A stretch of DNA of 64,000 bases from MADRE3 sp963718195. Its GTDB lineage: Bacteria; Desulfobacterota; Desulfobulbia; Desulfobulbales; Desulfocapsaceae. The notes beneath the pieces were generated by a model, which saw only the letters and a list, made by a program, of their open reading frames with translations, was not told the origin of the DNA and did no database searches. This document shows positions 50,391 to 58,789 of the stretch, piece by piece (position 1 is the first letter of the stretch; each line of letters starts with the position of its first letter). Location: assembly GCA_963718195.1 (NCBI GenBank), contig CAVQYQ010000003.1, positions 310,001 to 374,000 of the forward strand. Direction: 5' to 3'. The position numbers and the translations under genes were made by a program.

Positions 50391-51422
50391 ATGGACAGCA
50401 GAGATCATTCCTCCAGAGATTTTGCTCTGGAAACATCCCGTGCCACATCACTGATCGATAATCACGGTCGCCCGATCAACTATTTACGACTCGCCATCAC
50501 AGATCGATGTAATCTCAGGTGTCGATACTGCATGCCTGAAGAGGGTGTGGAATCCATCAGGCACGATCAGACCCTGTCATATGAAGAACTCGAGAGATTA
50601 GTCAGGTTATTCCAGGGGCTTGGTGTCAATAAAGTTCGGATCACCGGTGGAGAGCCGTTTGTAAGGCGCGGTTGTTATGACTTCATGAAAACCCTGAAGC
50701 GAAACCTTGGTATCGAACATCTTTACCTGACCACAAATGGTGTGGAAACACATCGCTATATTGAGCGGTTGAAAGAAATTGATATCTCGGGCATCAACCT
50801 GAGTTTGGATACTCTTGACAGGGTAAAGTTTAAAGAACTAACCCGCAGAGACCAGTTGGACAACGTATTATTGACGCTGAACCGTTCTCTTGAATGGGGG
50901 ATTCCGGTCAAAATTAATAGCGTGGTCATGGAGGATACCAGTGACGAAGATATCGTCAGTCTGGTGGAGCTTGTGCGCAACCAGGCTATCAGCTTACGGT
51001 TTATAGAGAGAATGCCATTTTCAGGCGGTTCGGTGGCCCATGAACATGCTCAGAATTCACTGCGGGAACGGTTGCTCACCATTTTTCCCGAGTTGCAGGA
51101 ATACAGTCGGGAAGTTACCAGTACCGCCCGTGAATATGTCCTGCCTGGGTATTCCGGGACGGTTGGAATAATTGAAGGGCGGTCCAGAAAATTCTGTGCA
51201 ACCTGTAACAAAGTGCGTATTACCCCGGAAGGAATTCTCAAAGCATGTCTCTATGATGATGGTGTTCTCGACCTCAGGAAGCAGTTGAGGAACGGGATCA
51301 GTGATCAGGATCTGGCAGATTCGATCCGGGTATGCCTCAATCATCGCTACGCTGATGGCCATGAGACCGAAGCCCTCAGCTGTCGAGACGGTGAACCTTC
51401 CATGGCATCAATTGGTGGCTGA
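50391..51422 (+). CDS. moaA: GTP 3',8-cyclase MoaA
   Basis: Radical SAM enzyme that converts GTP to 3',8-cyclo-dihydro-GTP, the first step of molybdopterin synthesis. The protein has 343 residues. The N-terminal cluster motif is DRCNLRCRYCMPEEG, and the C-terminal cluster is CATCNKVRITPEGILKAC. The C-terminal GG pair that completes the active site is present (ASIGG at the end). AAAAGGAG precedes the ATG. It starts the operon moaA-moeA-MOSC behind the Moco riboswitch. Confidence 0.96.
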   Translation: MDSRDHSSRDFALETSRATSLIDNHGRPINYLRLAITDRCNLRCRYCMPEEGVESIRHDQTLSYEELERLVRLFQGLGVNKVRITGGEPFVRRGCYDFMKTLKRNLGIEHLYLTTNGVETHRYIERLKEIDISGINLSLDTLDRVKFKELTRRDQLDNVLLTLNRSLEWGIPVKINSVVMEDTSDEDIVSLVELVRNQAISLRFIERMPFSGGSVAHEHAQNSLRERLLTIFPELQEYSREVTSTAREYVLPGYSGTVGIIEGRSRKFCATCNKVRITPEGILKACLYDDGVLDLRKQLRNGISDQDLADSIRVCLNHRYADGHETEALSCRDGEPSMASIGG

Positions 51423-51441
51423 TCCCCCCGAGGAGGCTGAG

Positions 51442-52650
51442 GTGATTTCTGTACAGGAAGCTTTAAACATTCTCAGTGCCAATATCCCGAAACCGCAGAG
51501 AAAAATTGTACCGCTGGAAGAGGCGTATCGCTGTTATCTCTTCGAAGAGATCCTGGCGCCTGAACCTTCTCCCCGTTATACCAACTCAGCCATGGACGGC
51601 TTTGCCCTGCGATGGGCAGATTGTCAGGATGCGAGCAGTAAAGATCCGGTAAGGTTGCACATCATTGGTGAAAGCCAGGCTGGAATACCCTTTGACGGTG
51701 AGGTAAGGGGTGGAACCGCAGTGCGAATCAGCACCGGTGCCATGCTGCCTGCTGGTGCTGACAGTGTTGTCCGGGTGGAGGATACAAGAGAAAACAACAG
51801 TCATGTTGAGATCACCGGGATACGGGCAATCGGCCAGGATATCAGGTTTGCAGGGGAAGAATTCAGGGAAGGTGAACACCTCTTTGCAAAAGGCTATCGC
51901 TTGGGGTCCCGTGAACTCGCCTTGTTAGCCTCTTTTGGCATACACCAGGTACCGGTTTATGCCCCCCCCAGGGTCTCGCTGCTGGTTACCGGCACCGAGC
52001 TTGCCAGCCCGTCTGATCACACTATTGAACCACACCAGATAAGAGATTCAAACTCGATCATGCTGGCGAACGCTGTCCGGGAGGTCGGTGCCAGCGTGCA
52101 TTCATGTCTGCACGTTGAAGACCGTTTTGACCAGACGACCGAGGCAGTCCGGCAGGCTGCTGACAGCGGTGATGATATTATCCTCTGCTCGGGTGGTGTT
52201 TCTGTCGGAAAGCACGACCACGTTAAAGACGCAGCTCTTTCGGCAGGTTTTACCGAACTGTTCTGGAAAATCAGACAGAAACCGGGAAAACCACTGTTTG
52301 TCGGGAGACGTGATGATACGTTGCTCTTTGGATTGCCGGGTAACCCGGTATCCGCTTTCATGTGTTTTCATAATTATGTCCGGCCTGTTATAGCAGAGCT
52401 ACTTGGAACCTCTTCGGTAAATCGTACGGTTACGGCAAAAATCACTGAGATGGTTTTCAATAATGGGAAACGGACTAATTTCGTCAGAGTATGTCTTGAG
52501 ATCAAACCAAATGAAGTTGCACTCATCAAAGAGGTCGCACAGCAGGGCTCACACATGTTGAGCTCAATCGTCAATGCTGATGGTTATTTAGTGCTGGAAC
52601 CGGGCGAGGAATTGAAACCCGGCAGCCTTGTCGAAGTCTTTTTGTTTTAA
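51442..52650 (+). CDS. moeA: Molybdopterin molybdenumtransferase MoeA
   Basis: Inserts molybdate into adenylylated molybdopterin. Start chosen at the GTG 5 bp after AGGAGG, giving 402 residues with the usual N-terminus (M)ISVQEALNIL; the frame is open further upstream but overlaps moaA. Canonical motifs are present: NSAMDGFALR, VRISTGAMLPAGADSVV, the acidic loop GEEFREGE, LLVTGTEL, SGGVSVGKHD, KPGKPLFVG and GLPGNPVSAFMCF. Compared with the MoeA-like protein at 35802, it has intact active-site loops. It is followed by a MOSC gene 11 bp downstream. Confidence 0.94.
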   Translation: MISVQEALNILSANIPKPQRKIVPLEEAYRCYLFEEILAPEPSPRYTNSAMDGFALRWADCQDASSKDPVRLHIIGESQAGIPFDGEVRGGTAVRISTGAMLPAGADSVVRVEDTRENNSHVEITGIRAIGQDIRFAGEEFREGEHLFAKGYRLGSRELALLASFGIHQVPVYAPPRVSLLVTGTELASPSDHTIEPHQIRDSNSIMLANAVREVGASVHSCLHVEDRFDQTTEAVRQAADSGDDIILCSGGVSVGKHDHVKDAALSAGFTELFWKIRQKPGKPLFVGRRDDTLLFGLPGNPVSAFMCFHNYVRPVIAELLGTSSVNRTVTAKITEMVFNNGKRTNFVRVCLEIKPNEVALIKEVAQQGSHMLSSIVNADGYLVLEPGEELKPGSLVEVFLF

Positions 52651-52661
52651 GAGGTAGATTG

Positions 52662-53096
52662 ATGGCAAAAGTGGAAGCAGTTTGCACAAGCAAAAAAAAA
52701 GGAATTGTCAAAAAGGAACAACCTTCGGTTTTGTTCAAGGAGGCCTGGGGGATTGAAGGGGATGCACATGGTGGAGACTGGCACCGTCAGGTCTCCTTAC
52801 TGGCTGCCGAGAGTATCGAGCTGGTAAAGGAGGTGCTGCCATCGCTTAAAAAAGGCGCCTTTGCTGAAAATATCATCACACGTGGTATTGATCTGGCCAA
52901 ACTAGGAATAGGGGATAAACTGCAGGTGGGTGAGTCGGTTATTCTCCAGATCACCCAGATCGGCAAGGAGTGTCATAACAGCGGTTGCGCCATTAAAAAG
53001 GCCACGGGTGACTGTATTATGCCGCGAGAAGGTATTTTTTCAAAAGTCCTCTCCGGCGGAGAGGTCGGGCCAGGTGATGAAATCGTCAAACTGTGA
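52662..53096 (+). CDS. MOSC-domain protein
   Basis: A stand-alone MOSC domain of about 144 residues, a beta-barrel fold found in molybdenum-cofactor sulfurases and YiiM-like proteins. The conserved Cys that could bind a sulfur or Mo-pterin is in GKECHNSGCAI near residue 106; the core EAWGIEGDAHGGDWHRQVSLLA is typical. GAGG lies 7 bp before the ATG. As the third gene of the moa/moe operon, it probably handles Moco or a sulfurated form of it. Confidence 0.93.
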   Translation: MAKVEAVCTSKKKGIVKKEQPSVLFKEAWGIEGDAHGGDWHRQVSLLAAESIELVKEVLPSLKKGAFAENIITRGIDLAKLGIGDKLQVGESVILQITQIGKECHNSGCAIKKATGDCIMPREGIFSKVLSGGEVGPGDEIVKL

Positions 53097-53114
53097 GAAT
53101 GCTTCTGGTGCCAA

Positions 53115-54395
53115 CTATTTATATCTCAGATATTTTTTAAGCAGTTTGTCAGCCTCTTTTTCCAGCTCTTTTGCCGTGCGAGAAGCTATTGTTTCGTGAA
53201 GGTGCGGCGCCATATCTAAAAATGCAGAGAGCAGTACCGGATCAAATTGCAGACCGGTTTCCTGCTCCATGGTGGCAAGACTTTCTTCCAGTGACAAGGG
53301 TTCCCGGTACGGGCGGGAGGAGGTTAGTGCATCAAAGGTGTCGGCGATGGAAAATATGCGGGCTACGATGGGGATTTTCTCATGTTTTGCGCCATCTGGG
53401 TAACCGTTTCCGTCATAATTTTCATGGTGATATCGAACAACCTTTTCTGCCTCGCGCAACCAGCGGAATTTTCTGATCAATGCCGCACCATCTTTCGGGT
53501 GCTGATCAAGCTGTTTCATCTCCTCTTTTTCCAGTTCATCTTCCTTCTGAAGGGTTGCGGGGCTGATTGGCAGCATGCCAATGTCGTGCAGGAAGACGCC
53601 ATGGATCAGGGTACGCCTCTGCTCAAGTGGAAGTTTGACTTTTTCTGCGAGTTTCATTGAATATAACAACACCCTGAAGCTCTGTTCAGCATCCTGGCTA
53701 TTGCTTTTCGCAAGCGCTGTACCAAGCTTTTTGATCAGGAATGTATTGGTCCTGTTGAGTTCTGCAATAGAGCGGATAAGGTGATTATTCATGAACAGGA
53801 AGCCAAAATAACAGAGGAGCGCACAAAGACTGATCGCCACGATACAGATGATTCCACTCAGGATGAAGCGGTTTATTATCTGCTGTGTTTCTTTGAGGGA
53901 AACAAGGTAGATTCCTGTCATATAGCCGGCCAGATCCTCGCCGGAATCATAAATCGGCACCATCACCTTACTGTAGATTCTTTTATTGGTGATGATCCAG
54001 TCACCGTTGGCTTGTTTTCCGGTGATGAGTGTCAAACCCTTCTTGTCAAATGCACTATTAACGGCGTCAGCCGGAGAATGGGCGAGACGAAGCAGCGGTT
54101 CTTTACTGGCGCCCACCAGGTCTACAAGGATAAATGAGGTCTGCTCGAGGGCAGACCCGGCCAGTCTTTTAAGCTCGACAAGCTGGTCTTCTTCGGGCCG
54201 CTGCTGATAGCTGGTTAACAGCGAGGCAAATGCACCGCTTTCCTTGACGGCATTTGTGAGAAGAGAGTGTCCCAGATTTTTATACTCAACCAAAGAGACG
54301 GCTGCCAGGCAAATAACGGTGGCAAGGAGCCACGCGGTAAATAATCGTTTTATCAACCGCAGATGTATTTCTTTTTTCATGACCGGAGCTATCAT
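53115..54395 (-). CDS. Membrane HD-GYP-type cyclic-di-GMP phosphodiesterase
   Basis: A 426-residue protein. A membrane helix about residues 15-34, a periplasmic sensor region (about 40-165) and a second helix (about 170-200) precede the HD-GYP domain (about 225-400). Visible catalytic elements are HDIGMLP, HP in DQHPKDGA, RYHHENYDGNGYPDG containing the GYP motif, and DTFDAL. It hydrolyses cyclic di-GMP if active. The gene is convergent with the MOSC gene, and its stop lies 18 bp from the MOSC stop. Confidence 0.92.
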   Translation of the reverse strand: MIAPVMKKEIHLRLIKRLFTAWLLATVICLAAVSLVEYKNLGHSLLTNAVKESGAFASLLTSYQQRPEEDQLVELKRLAGSALEQTSFILVDLVGASKEPLLRLAHSPADAVNSAFDKKGLTLITGKQANGDWIITNKRIYSKVMVPIYDSGEDLAGYMTGIYLVSLKETQQIINRFILSGIICIVAISLCALLCYFGFLFMNNHLIRSIAELNRTNTFLIKKLGTALAKSNSQDAEQSFRVLLYSMKLAEKVKLPLEQRRTLIHGVFLHDIGMLPISPATLQKEDELEKEEMKQLDQHPKDGAALIRKFRWLREAEKVVRYHHENYDGNGYPDGAKHEKIPIVARIFSIADTFDALTSSRPYREPLSLEESLATMEQETGLQFDPVLLSAFLDMAPHLHETIASRTAKELEKEADKLLKKYLRYK

Positions 54396-54423
54396 TTCAC
54401 CCGTCCTCGCTGATCATAACAGA

Positions 54424-55482
54424 CTAGGGACCTGCCAGAAACTTGGCCAGGACCTGATCATTCTGATCAATGAGCTCTAAAATGTTTCCTTCTATTCGAT
54501 ACGATTCCACACCATCAAGAACCGAGACCAGCCGGTTTTCCCCATCCATTCCGCCGGGGCACGCCTTGCGGGTAACCAGTTCCCTGTTGATCAACAGAAC
54601 GTCACCTTTTATCAGGAAGGTGCCTGAAATGTTATTGCAGCCACTGAAGCCCTCGATGGTTTTGTCACGCTTAAGCAGAAGATGAGCCATTTTGTCAGTA
54701 AGCTCTGACCATTTTTGGTTGTTTATCTCGAGGATCTGCCAGTGGGTGCCGGTCAGGCTGGTCTTTATTTTATTGCCCTGGCAATCGCTGTCCGGGTAGA
54801 ATTTCCGGAATTGTTCAATGACGATCTCCTCCCGATTATGTTGTACCACTCTGCCAAGAATTGACACCAGGATTGCTTTGTTCATGTCGTGAGGAGTATT
54901 CAGATAGTTCTGCAGGGCAGAATCATAATCGCCACCCTGACTGACTGGAAAGCTCACCTGACTTGCACAGTCTTTCAGCATTACAATACCGTTTTCTATA
55001 CCAAACATTCCCCTGATTTTGACAATATCTTCAAACGGCGCGGTTTGCATGCTCCTGGCCAGTTCGTACCGAATCTGTGATTCATTGTTGGCCCCTTCCC
55101 ATTCGACAAAACTGAGTCTGTTCTGGTCTTCAACCACATAGGTTTTCAGCAGCCCCATTTCCTTGCCGAGAATCAGAAATTTGCCATCTGATACGTATCG
55201 CCAGCTACCCATCTGGGCGGTGACAGACGGATTCCCCAGGTCATTCTGGTAGGTTTTTCTCAACTGATAAATGCCATCGGGGCGAATGTTTAAGGTAATG
55301 TCTACCCGCAGGCAGTCATCACATGGAATTGATCCGGTAAATGTGGCACGAGAAGGAAAAGGGGATGCTTCCTGGATATCCTGTTCTGCTATCACCTGCT
55401 CGTCGATCTGTTTTGTTGAACAGTTGGCAAGTAAACAGGCGGCAACCGTGAAGAGAATTAAAATATGCAGTGCGTGTCGCAT
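54424..55482 (-). CDS. NlpE/META-domain lipoprotein
   Basis: An outer-envelope lipoprotein of about 352 residues. The signal peptide ends in a lipobox LLANC near residue 21. An NlpE-like domain (about 45-130) contains GSIPCDDCLRVDITLNIRPDGIYQLRK, with a Cys-x2-Cys pair that in NlpE relates to surface and copper sensing. The C-terminal META/HslJ-like domain (about 245-350) includes GTHWQILEINN and FSGCNNISGTF. The combination of the two domains is known in envelope-stress lipoproteins. The role here is unknown. Confidence 0.88.
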   Translation of the reverse strand: MRHALHILILFTVAACLLANCSTKQIDEQVIAEQDIQEASPFPSRATFTGSIPCDDCLRVDITLNIRPDGIYQLRKTYQNDLGNPSVTAQMGSWRYVSDGKFLILGKEMGLLKTYVVEDQNRLSFVEWEGANNESQIRYELARSMQTAPFEDIVKIRGMFGIENGIVMLKDCASQVSFPVSQGGDYDSALQNYLNTPHDMNKAILVSILGRVVQHNREEIVIEQFRKFYPDSDCQGNKIKTSLTGTHWQILEINNQKWSELTDKMAHLLLKRDKTIEGFSGCNNISGTFLIKGDVLLINRELVTRKACPGGMDGENRLVSVLDGVESYRIEGNILELIDQNDQVLAKFLAGP

Positions 55483-55628
55483 GGAAAACCTCTGTTCAGT
55501 GAATTGTGCTGGTTAATAAACACTATAATAGCGTATTTGGTCTGTTGAGAGGAGTACCTTTTCCATTTTCGGCTCATTATCTCCGAAGAAGAAATTGAAA
55601 TGTTTAATTGATTTGTTGCCATAAACAA

Positions 55629-55666
55629 AAAAGAGCGTATCTGGTTTTACCCAGATACGCTCTTTT
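55629..55666. terminator. Intrinsic terminator downstream of rubrerythrin
   Basis: Sixteen-base perfect arms AAAAGAGCGTATCTGG and CCAGATACGCTCTTTT enclose a 6-base loop. On the minus strand the stem is followed by a T-rich tract, as expected for a terminator of the rubrerythrin gene. It lies about 34 bp after its stop. Confidence 0.9.
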
Positions 55667-55699
55667 GTTAAACAGGAAAAAAATGTTTTTTGCTGTCAA

Positions 55700-56227
55700 T
55701 TAAATATCATCTTCAAGATTTGCCGGCTCATAATACTCTTTGGGGTGTTTGCAGGTGGGACATTTTGACGGAGGCTCAGTACCTTCGTGGATATAGCCGC
55801 AGAGGCTGCATTTCCACTGAATTGGTTTTTCGCGTGTGAATACGGTACCACTCTCAACCCGCGCCAGCAGTTTCTTGTAACGGTCACGATGATGCGCCTC
55901 TACTTTGGCAATCTGCTCACAGAGCATGGCAGCTTCCATGTTTCCTTCTTCTTTTGCTGCAGCGGCAAACTCTGGATACATGGTTTTGGTCTCGTAATCT
56001 TCCCCGGCAATTGCTTCGCCCAGATTTGCAGCGGTATCTCCGATTCCTCCGAGAAGTTTGAAATGGTCATTTGCGTGACGCATTTCATTGTCTGCGGTCT
56101 CTTCGAAGAGTTTGGCAATGTAATGAAATCCCTCTTTACGGGCTACCTTAGCGAAGAAGGTGTACTTGTTACGAGCCATTGATTCGCCCGCAAAGGCAGC
56201 GTTTAGATTTTCAGTTGTTTTACTCAT
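55700..56227 (-). CDS. Rubrerythrin
   Basis: A 175-residue non-heme iron peroxidase for hydrogen peroxide in anaerobes. The N-terminal diiron domain has ExxH-type ligands in LFEETADNEMRHANDH and LCEQIAKVEAHHRDRY. The C-terminal rubredoxin domain has CSLCGYIHEG and CPTCKHP, the usual C-x2-C pairs. A near-consensus Fur-type box lies about 74 bp upstream of the ATG. The gene is flanked downstream by a strong terminator, so it is monocistronic. Confidence 0.96.
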   Translation of the reverse strand: MSKTTENLNAAFAGESMARNKYTFFAKVARKEGFHYIAKLFEETADNEMRHANDHFKLLGGIGDTAANLGEAIAGEDYETKTMYPEFAAAAKEEGNMEAAMLCEQIAKVEAHHRDRYKKLLARVESGTVFTREKPIQWKCSLCGYIHEGTEPPSKCPTCKHPKEYYEPANLEDDI

Positions 56228-56300
56228 AGTCCACTCCTTTATTGAAAGAATTGTTCTGTATGGAGTTACACAGCAACTCCGACTAAATAATGTCGTAAGT

Positions 56301-56319
56301 GATAATGATAATTTTTATC
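56301..56319. promoter_or_regulatory. Candidate Fur box (or PerR-type site) upstream of rubrerythrin
   Basis: GATAATGATAATTTTTATC matches 17 of 19 positions of the enterobacterial Fur consensus (GATAATGATAATCATTATC). Its location upstream of an oxidative-stress iron enzyme is biologically sensible. A related Fur-family protein such as PerR could be the binder. Confidence 0.7.
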
Positions 56320-56486
56320 AAAAATAGCAATAGTAAACGAACAACTTGTTGAAATACTCAGGATAGTACTCCATTGTGGTAGTAAGAATGGTTTCTAACA
56401 ATCTAATAGTACTGATTATACAATGTAAAATGAATGCGTCAAGCAATCAGGAAAAACTATCTGGTTCAGTTTTCTGGGGGGTGGCT

Positions 56487-57107
56487 TTACGGTTGTGAAA
56501 TCGTCTTAATCTGGGGGCGCAGGTGCATGGATAACAGGTTTTCGGAAATGGTGATATTGGTTATCAACATATCGATGGCCAGTTTCTTGCTACCCGTGTC
56601 TGTTATGATTGGCTGCAGTTTATCAATTGCCACCGGAAATTCCTTGCCGTTGAACAGCCCGATCAAAAGACTACCGAGCTCATCACCGGACTGACCGTCA
56701 TCTGTTTTCAGATCCGTGACCGTTGGCTTTATGAAAAGCGTCTGGGAAACATCGTCAAACCGGGTGTCTGCAGTTATCGCAAATTCCAGTTTTACATTAC
56801 CGACCTTGAGCCGCAGTTGCTGGCCGGCGATAGTGGTTTTGATCTGGATTTCGTTGCCGATCAATGTGACGAGTGCCGAGAGCTTTTGATCATCAAGCTG
56901 TAAGTTGTCGATATTGGCTATATGAATAGATCCCCCAACCGTGTCTGATCCGGGATCTATCTTTACGGGCAGACTTTGCTGGACTGCCTTGACGAGAACC
57001 GTTTCAGGAATTGTCAGGGTAATAACATCGAGGCTATTGTTTTTGGCATGAACAGCATGGCCAAACAGTAAAAGCAAAGAGGAAAATATGAAAAAAGCTC
57101 TAACCAT
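56487..57107 (-). CDS. Secreted protein of unknown function
   Basis: I do not recognise a named family. The 206-residue protein has an N-terminal signal peptide (about residues 1-21, ending HAVHA-KN). The rest is rich in alternating beta-strand pattern (GGSIHIANIDNLQLDD, LSALVTLIGNEIQIKTTIAGQQLRL), and lacks cysteines. The style recalls lipid-binding periplasmic proteins such as the DUF1439/YceB group, but I cannot confirm this. It lies about 379 bp downstream of rubrerythrin's start, on the same strand but not in an operon with it. Confidence 0.75.
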   Translation of the reverse strand: MVRAFFIFSSLLLLFGHAVHAKNNSLDVITLTIPETVLVKAVQQSLPVKIDPGSDTVGGSIHIANIDNLQLDDQKLSALVTLIGNEIQIKTTIAGQQLRLKVGNVKLEFAITADTRFDDVSQTLFIKPTVTDLKTDDGQSGDELGSLLIGLFNGKEFPVAIDKLQPIITDTGSKKLAIDMLITNITISENLLSMHLRPQIKTISQP

Positions 57108-57283
57108 GATGACGGTCCCCGTTCTCTGGCTACCAGAAACAGAAGGTTTCTTGTCTGGCTGATAACCTCCATACCTGGTATATAGTTTATCTGATCGAAA
57201 AAGCGAGATGCTATCCTAATATAAACAAGAGCGAGGGACAAGAATTCTCTTGCCGGCCCGGTAAAAGAATAAATGATCTAATC

Positions 57284-58633
57284 ATGGTAACCCTGACGGT
57301 ATCTTCAGACTGTTTTATCGATCATCCTGACGAGAACCTGGAAAAGGTCCTCAAGGACAAGCTGACGATAGATAACCCCAAGTACGTAGCGGCCAGGCGA
57401 TACGGCCGCTGGATCGGCAAACGTTTGAAGCCAAAGTTGAGCTATTTTGAATCCGTGCCGGACGGGATTCATTTTCCTCGTGGCTTTTCCAACCAGGCAG
57501 TGCTTCTCTGCCGAGAAATCACCGGGGGGGACCCGGAGATAATTGATAATCGCCGTCTTCTTGAAGACCAATCATTTGAATTCTCAGGTGCACTGCGAGA
57601 CTATCAGGATGTCGCGGTGGCAAAGGTCTGTTCACGCTCATTTGGTGTGCTCGAAGCAGGCACAGGCAGCGGGAAAACGGTGATGGCTCTGGCGGTAATT
57701 GCAGAAAGGAAACAGCCAACGCTTGTCGTTGTACATACCAAAGAGCTGCTCTACCAGTGGCAGGAGCGGGCACATGAATTTCTTGGGGTGGAGGCCGGCC
57801 TGGTCGGAGATGGCCATTTTGATATCAAACCCCTGACCATTGCAATCGTAAACAGTGCCCGAAAAAGAACAGCTGAGCTCGTGCCCTGTTTCGGCCACCT
57901 GATTGTCGACGAATGTCATCGGGTTCCCGCGACACTCTTTACCGACGTGGTCTCCTTTTTTGACAGCTATTATCTCCTTGGTCTGTCAGCGACAGCCTTC
58001 AGGAGTGATGAAGGGATGACAAAATTGATCTACTATTTCATGGGAGATCGTGTTCATACCGTTGACCAGTTGCACCTGAAAGTGACTGGTGCCGTATTAA
58101 AGCCCAAGGTTGTCAGGAAAAAAACCGACTTTTCCTATCACTACCGGGGCGATTATCAGGCCCTTGTTACTGCATTGACAAAGCATCAGGGACGGAACCG
58201 CCAGATTGTCGACGATATTTTACAAGTCGTCAGTGAGCAGCCGGGGGGGACGGCTCTTGTCGTCTCAGATCGGGTGAGTCACTGTCAGATATTTGTTGAA
58301 CTACTCAACAAACATTCGGTTCATGTGGAGTTGCTCACTGGGCAGACCCCTGCAGACCAGCGGTCAGCCATCGTCAATGATGTGCAGCAGGGTAGTGTCC
58401 AGGTGTTGGTGGCAACGCTCCAGCTGATCAGCGAAGGGTTTGATTGCTCCGGCCTTTCCAGTCTTTTTTTAACCACACCGATTACCTTTGAGGGTCGCCT
58501 GCTCCAGGTTATCGGCAGGATAATGCGGCCTGCTGAAAACAAGATCCCATGCGTTTATGACTATGTGGACGATGCGGTCTCGGCATTACGCCGATCCGCC
58601 GCGGCAAGACAGAAAATCCTGGCAAACATATAG
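57284..58633 (+). CDS. DEAD/DEAH-box (XPB-like) helicase
   Basis: A 449-residue superfamily 2 helicase. A short N-terminal region precedes RecA domain 1: Q-like region FSGALRDYQDVAV, motif I GTGSGKTVM near residue 129, motif Ia VVVHTKELLYQW, motif II DECH (VDECHRVP), motif III SATAF. Domain 2 includes LLTGQTPADQRS and motif VI QVIGRIMRP. The short size and arrangement resemble XPB/SSL2-type bacterial helicases. No nuclease or phage gene accompanies it. The start has weak context. Confidence 0.88.
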   Translation: MVTLTVSSDCFIDHPDENLEKVLKDKLTIDNPKYVAARRYGRWIGKRLKPKLSYFESVPDGIHFPRGFSNQAVLLCREITGGDPEIIDNRRLLEDQSFEFSGALRDYQDVAVAKVCSRSFGVLEAGTGSGKTVMALAVIAERKQPTLVVVHTKELLYQWQERAHEFLGVEAGLVGDGHFDIKPLTIAIVNSARKRTAELVPCFGHLIVDECHRVPATLFTDVVSFFDSYYLLGLSATAFRSDEGMTKLIYYFMGDRVHTVDQLHLKVTGAVLKPKVVRKKTDFSYHYRGDYQALVTALTKHQGRNRQIVDDILQVVSEQPGGTALVVSDRVSHCQIFVELLNKHSVHVELLTGQTPADQRSAIVNDVQQGSVQVLVATLQLISEGFDCSGLSSLFLTTPITFEGRLLQVIGRIMRPAENKIPCVYDYVDDAVSALRRSAAARQKILANI

Positions 58634-58789
58634 CCAGAATCAGGTTAAATAACTATTTCTTTGCAACTTTTCAATGACTGTTGTATGCTGGCTGCCCCGC
58701 AGCCGGCTTTGCGACTACAAAATCTTTTGTCACACTGACATTTACATACAGATATCATGCGAGTGGGACCCACTCCAACAGGAAAATAA

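Noticed and set aside
51301..51441. Long N-terminal extension of MoeA overlapping moaA
   Set aside because: The extension is read from the moaA coding sequence in another frame; an AGGAGG with GTG at 51442 gives the usual MoeA N-terminus.
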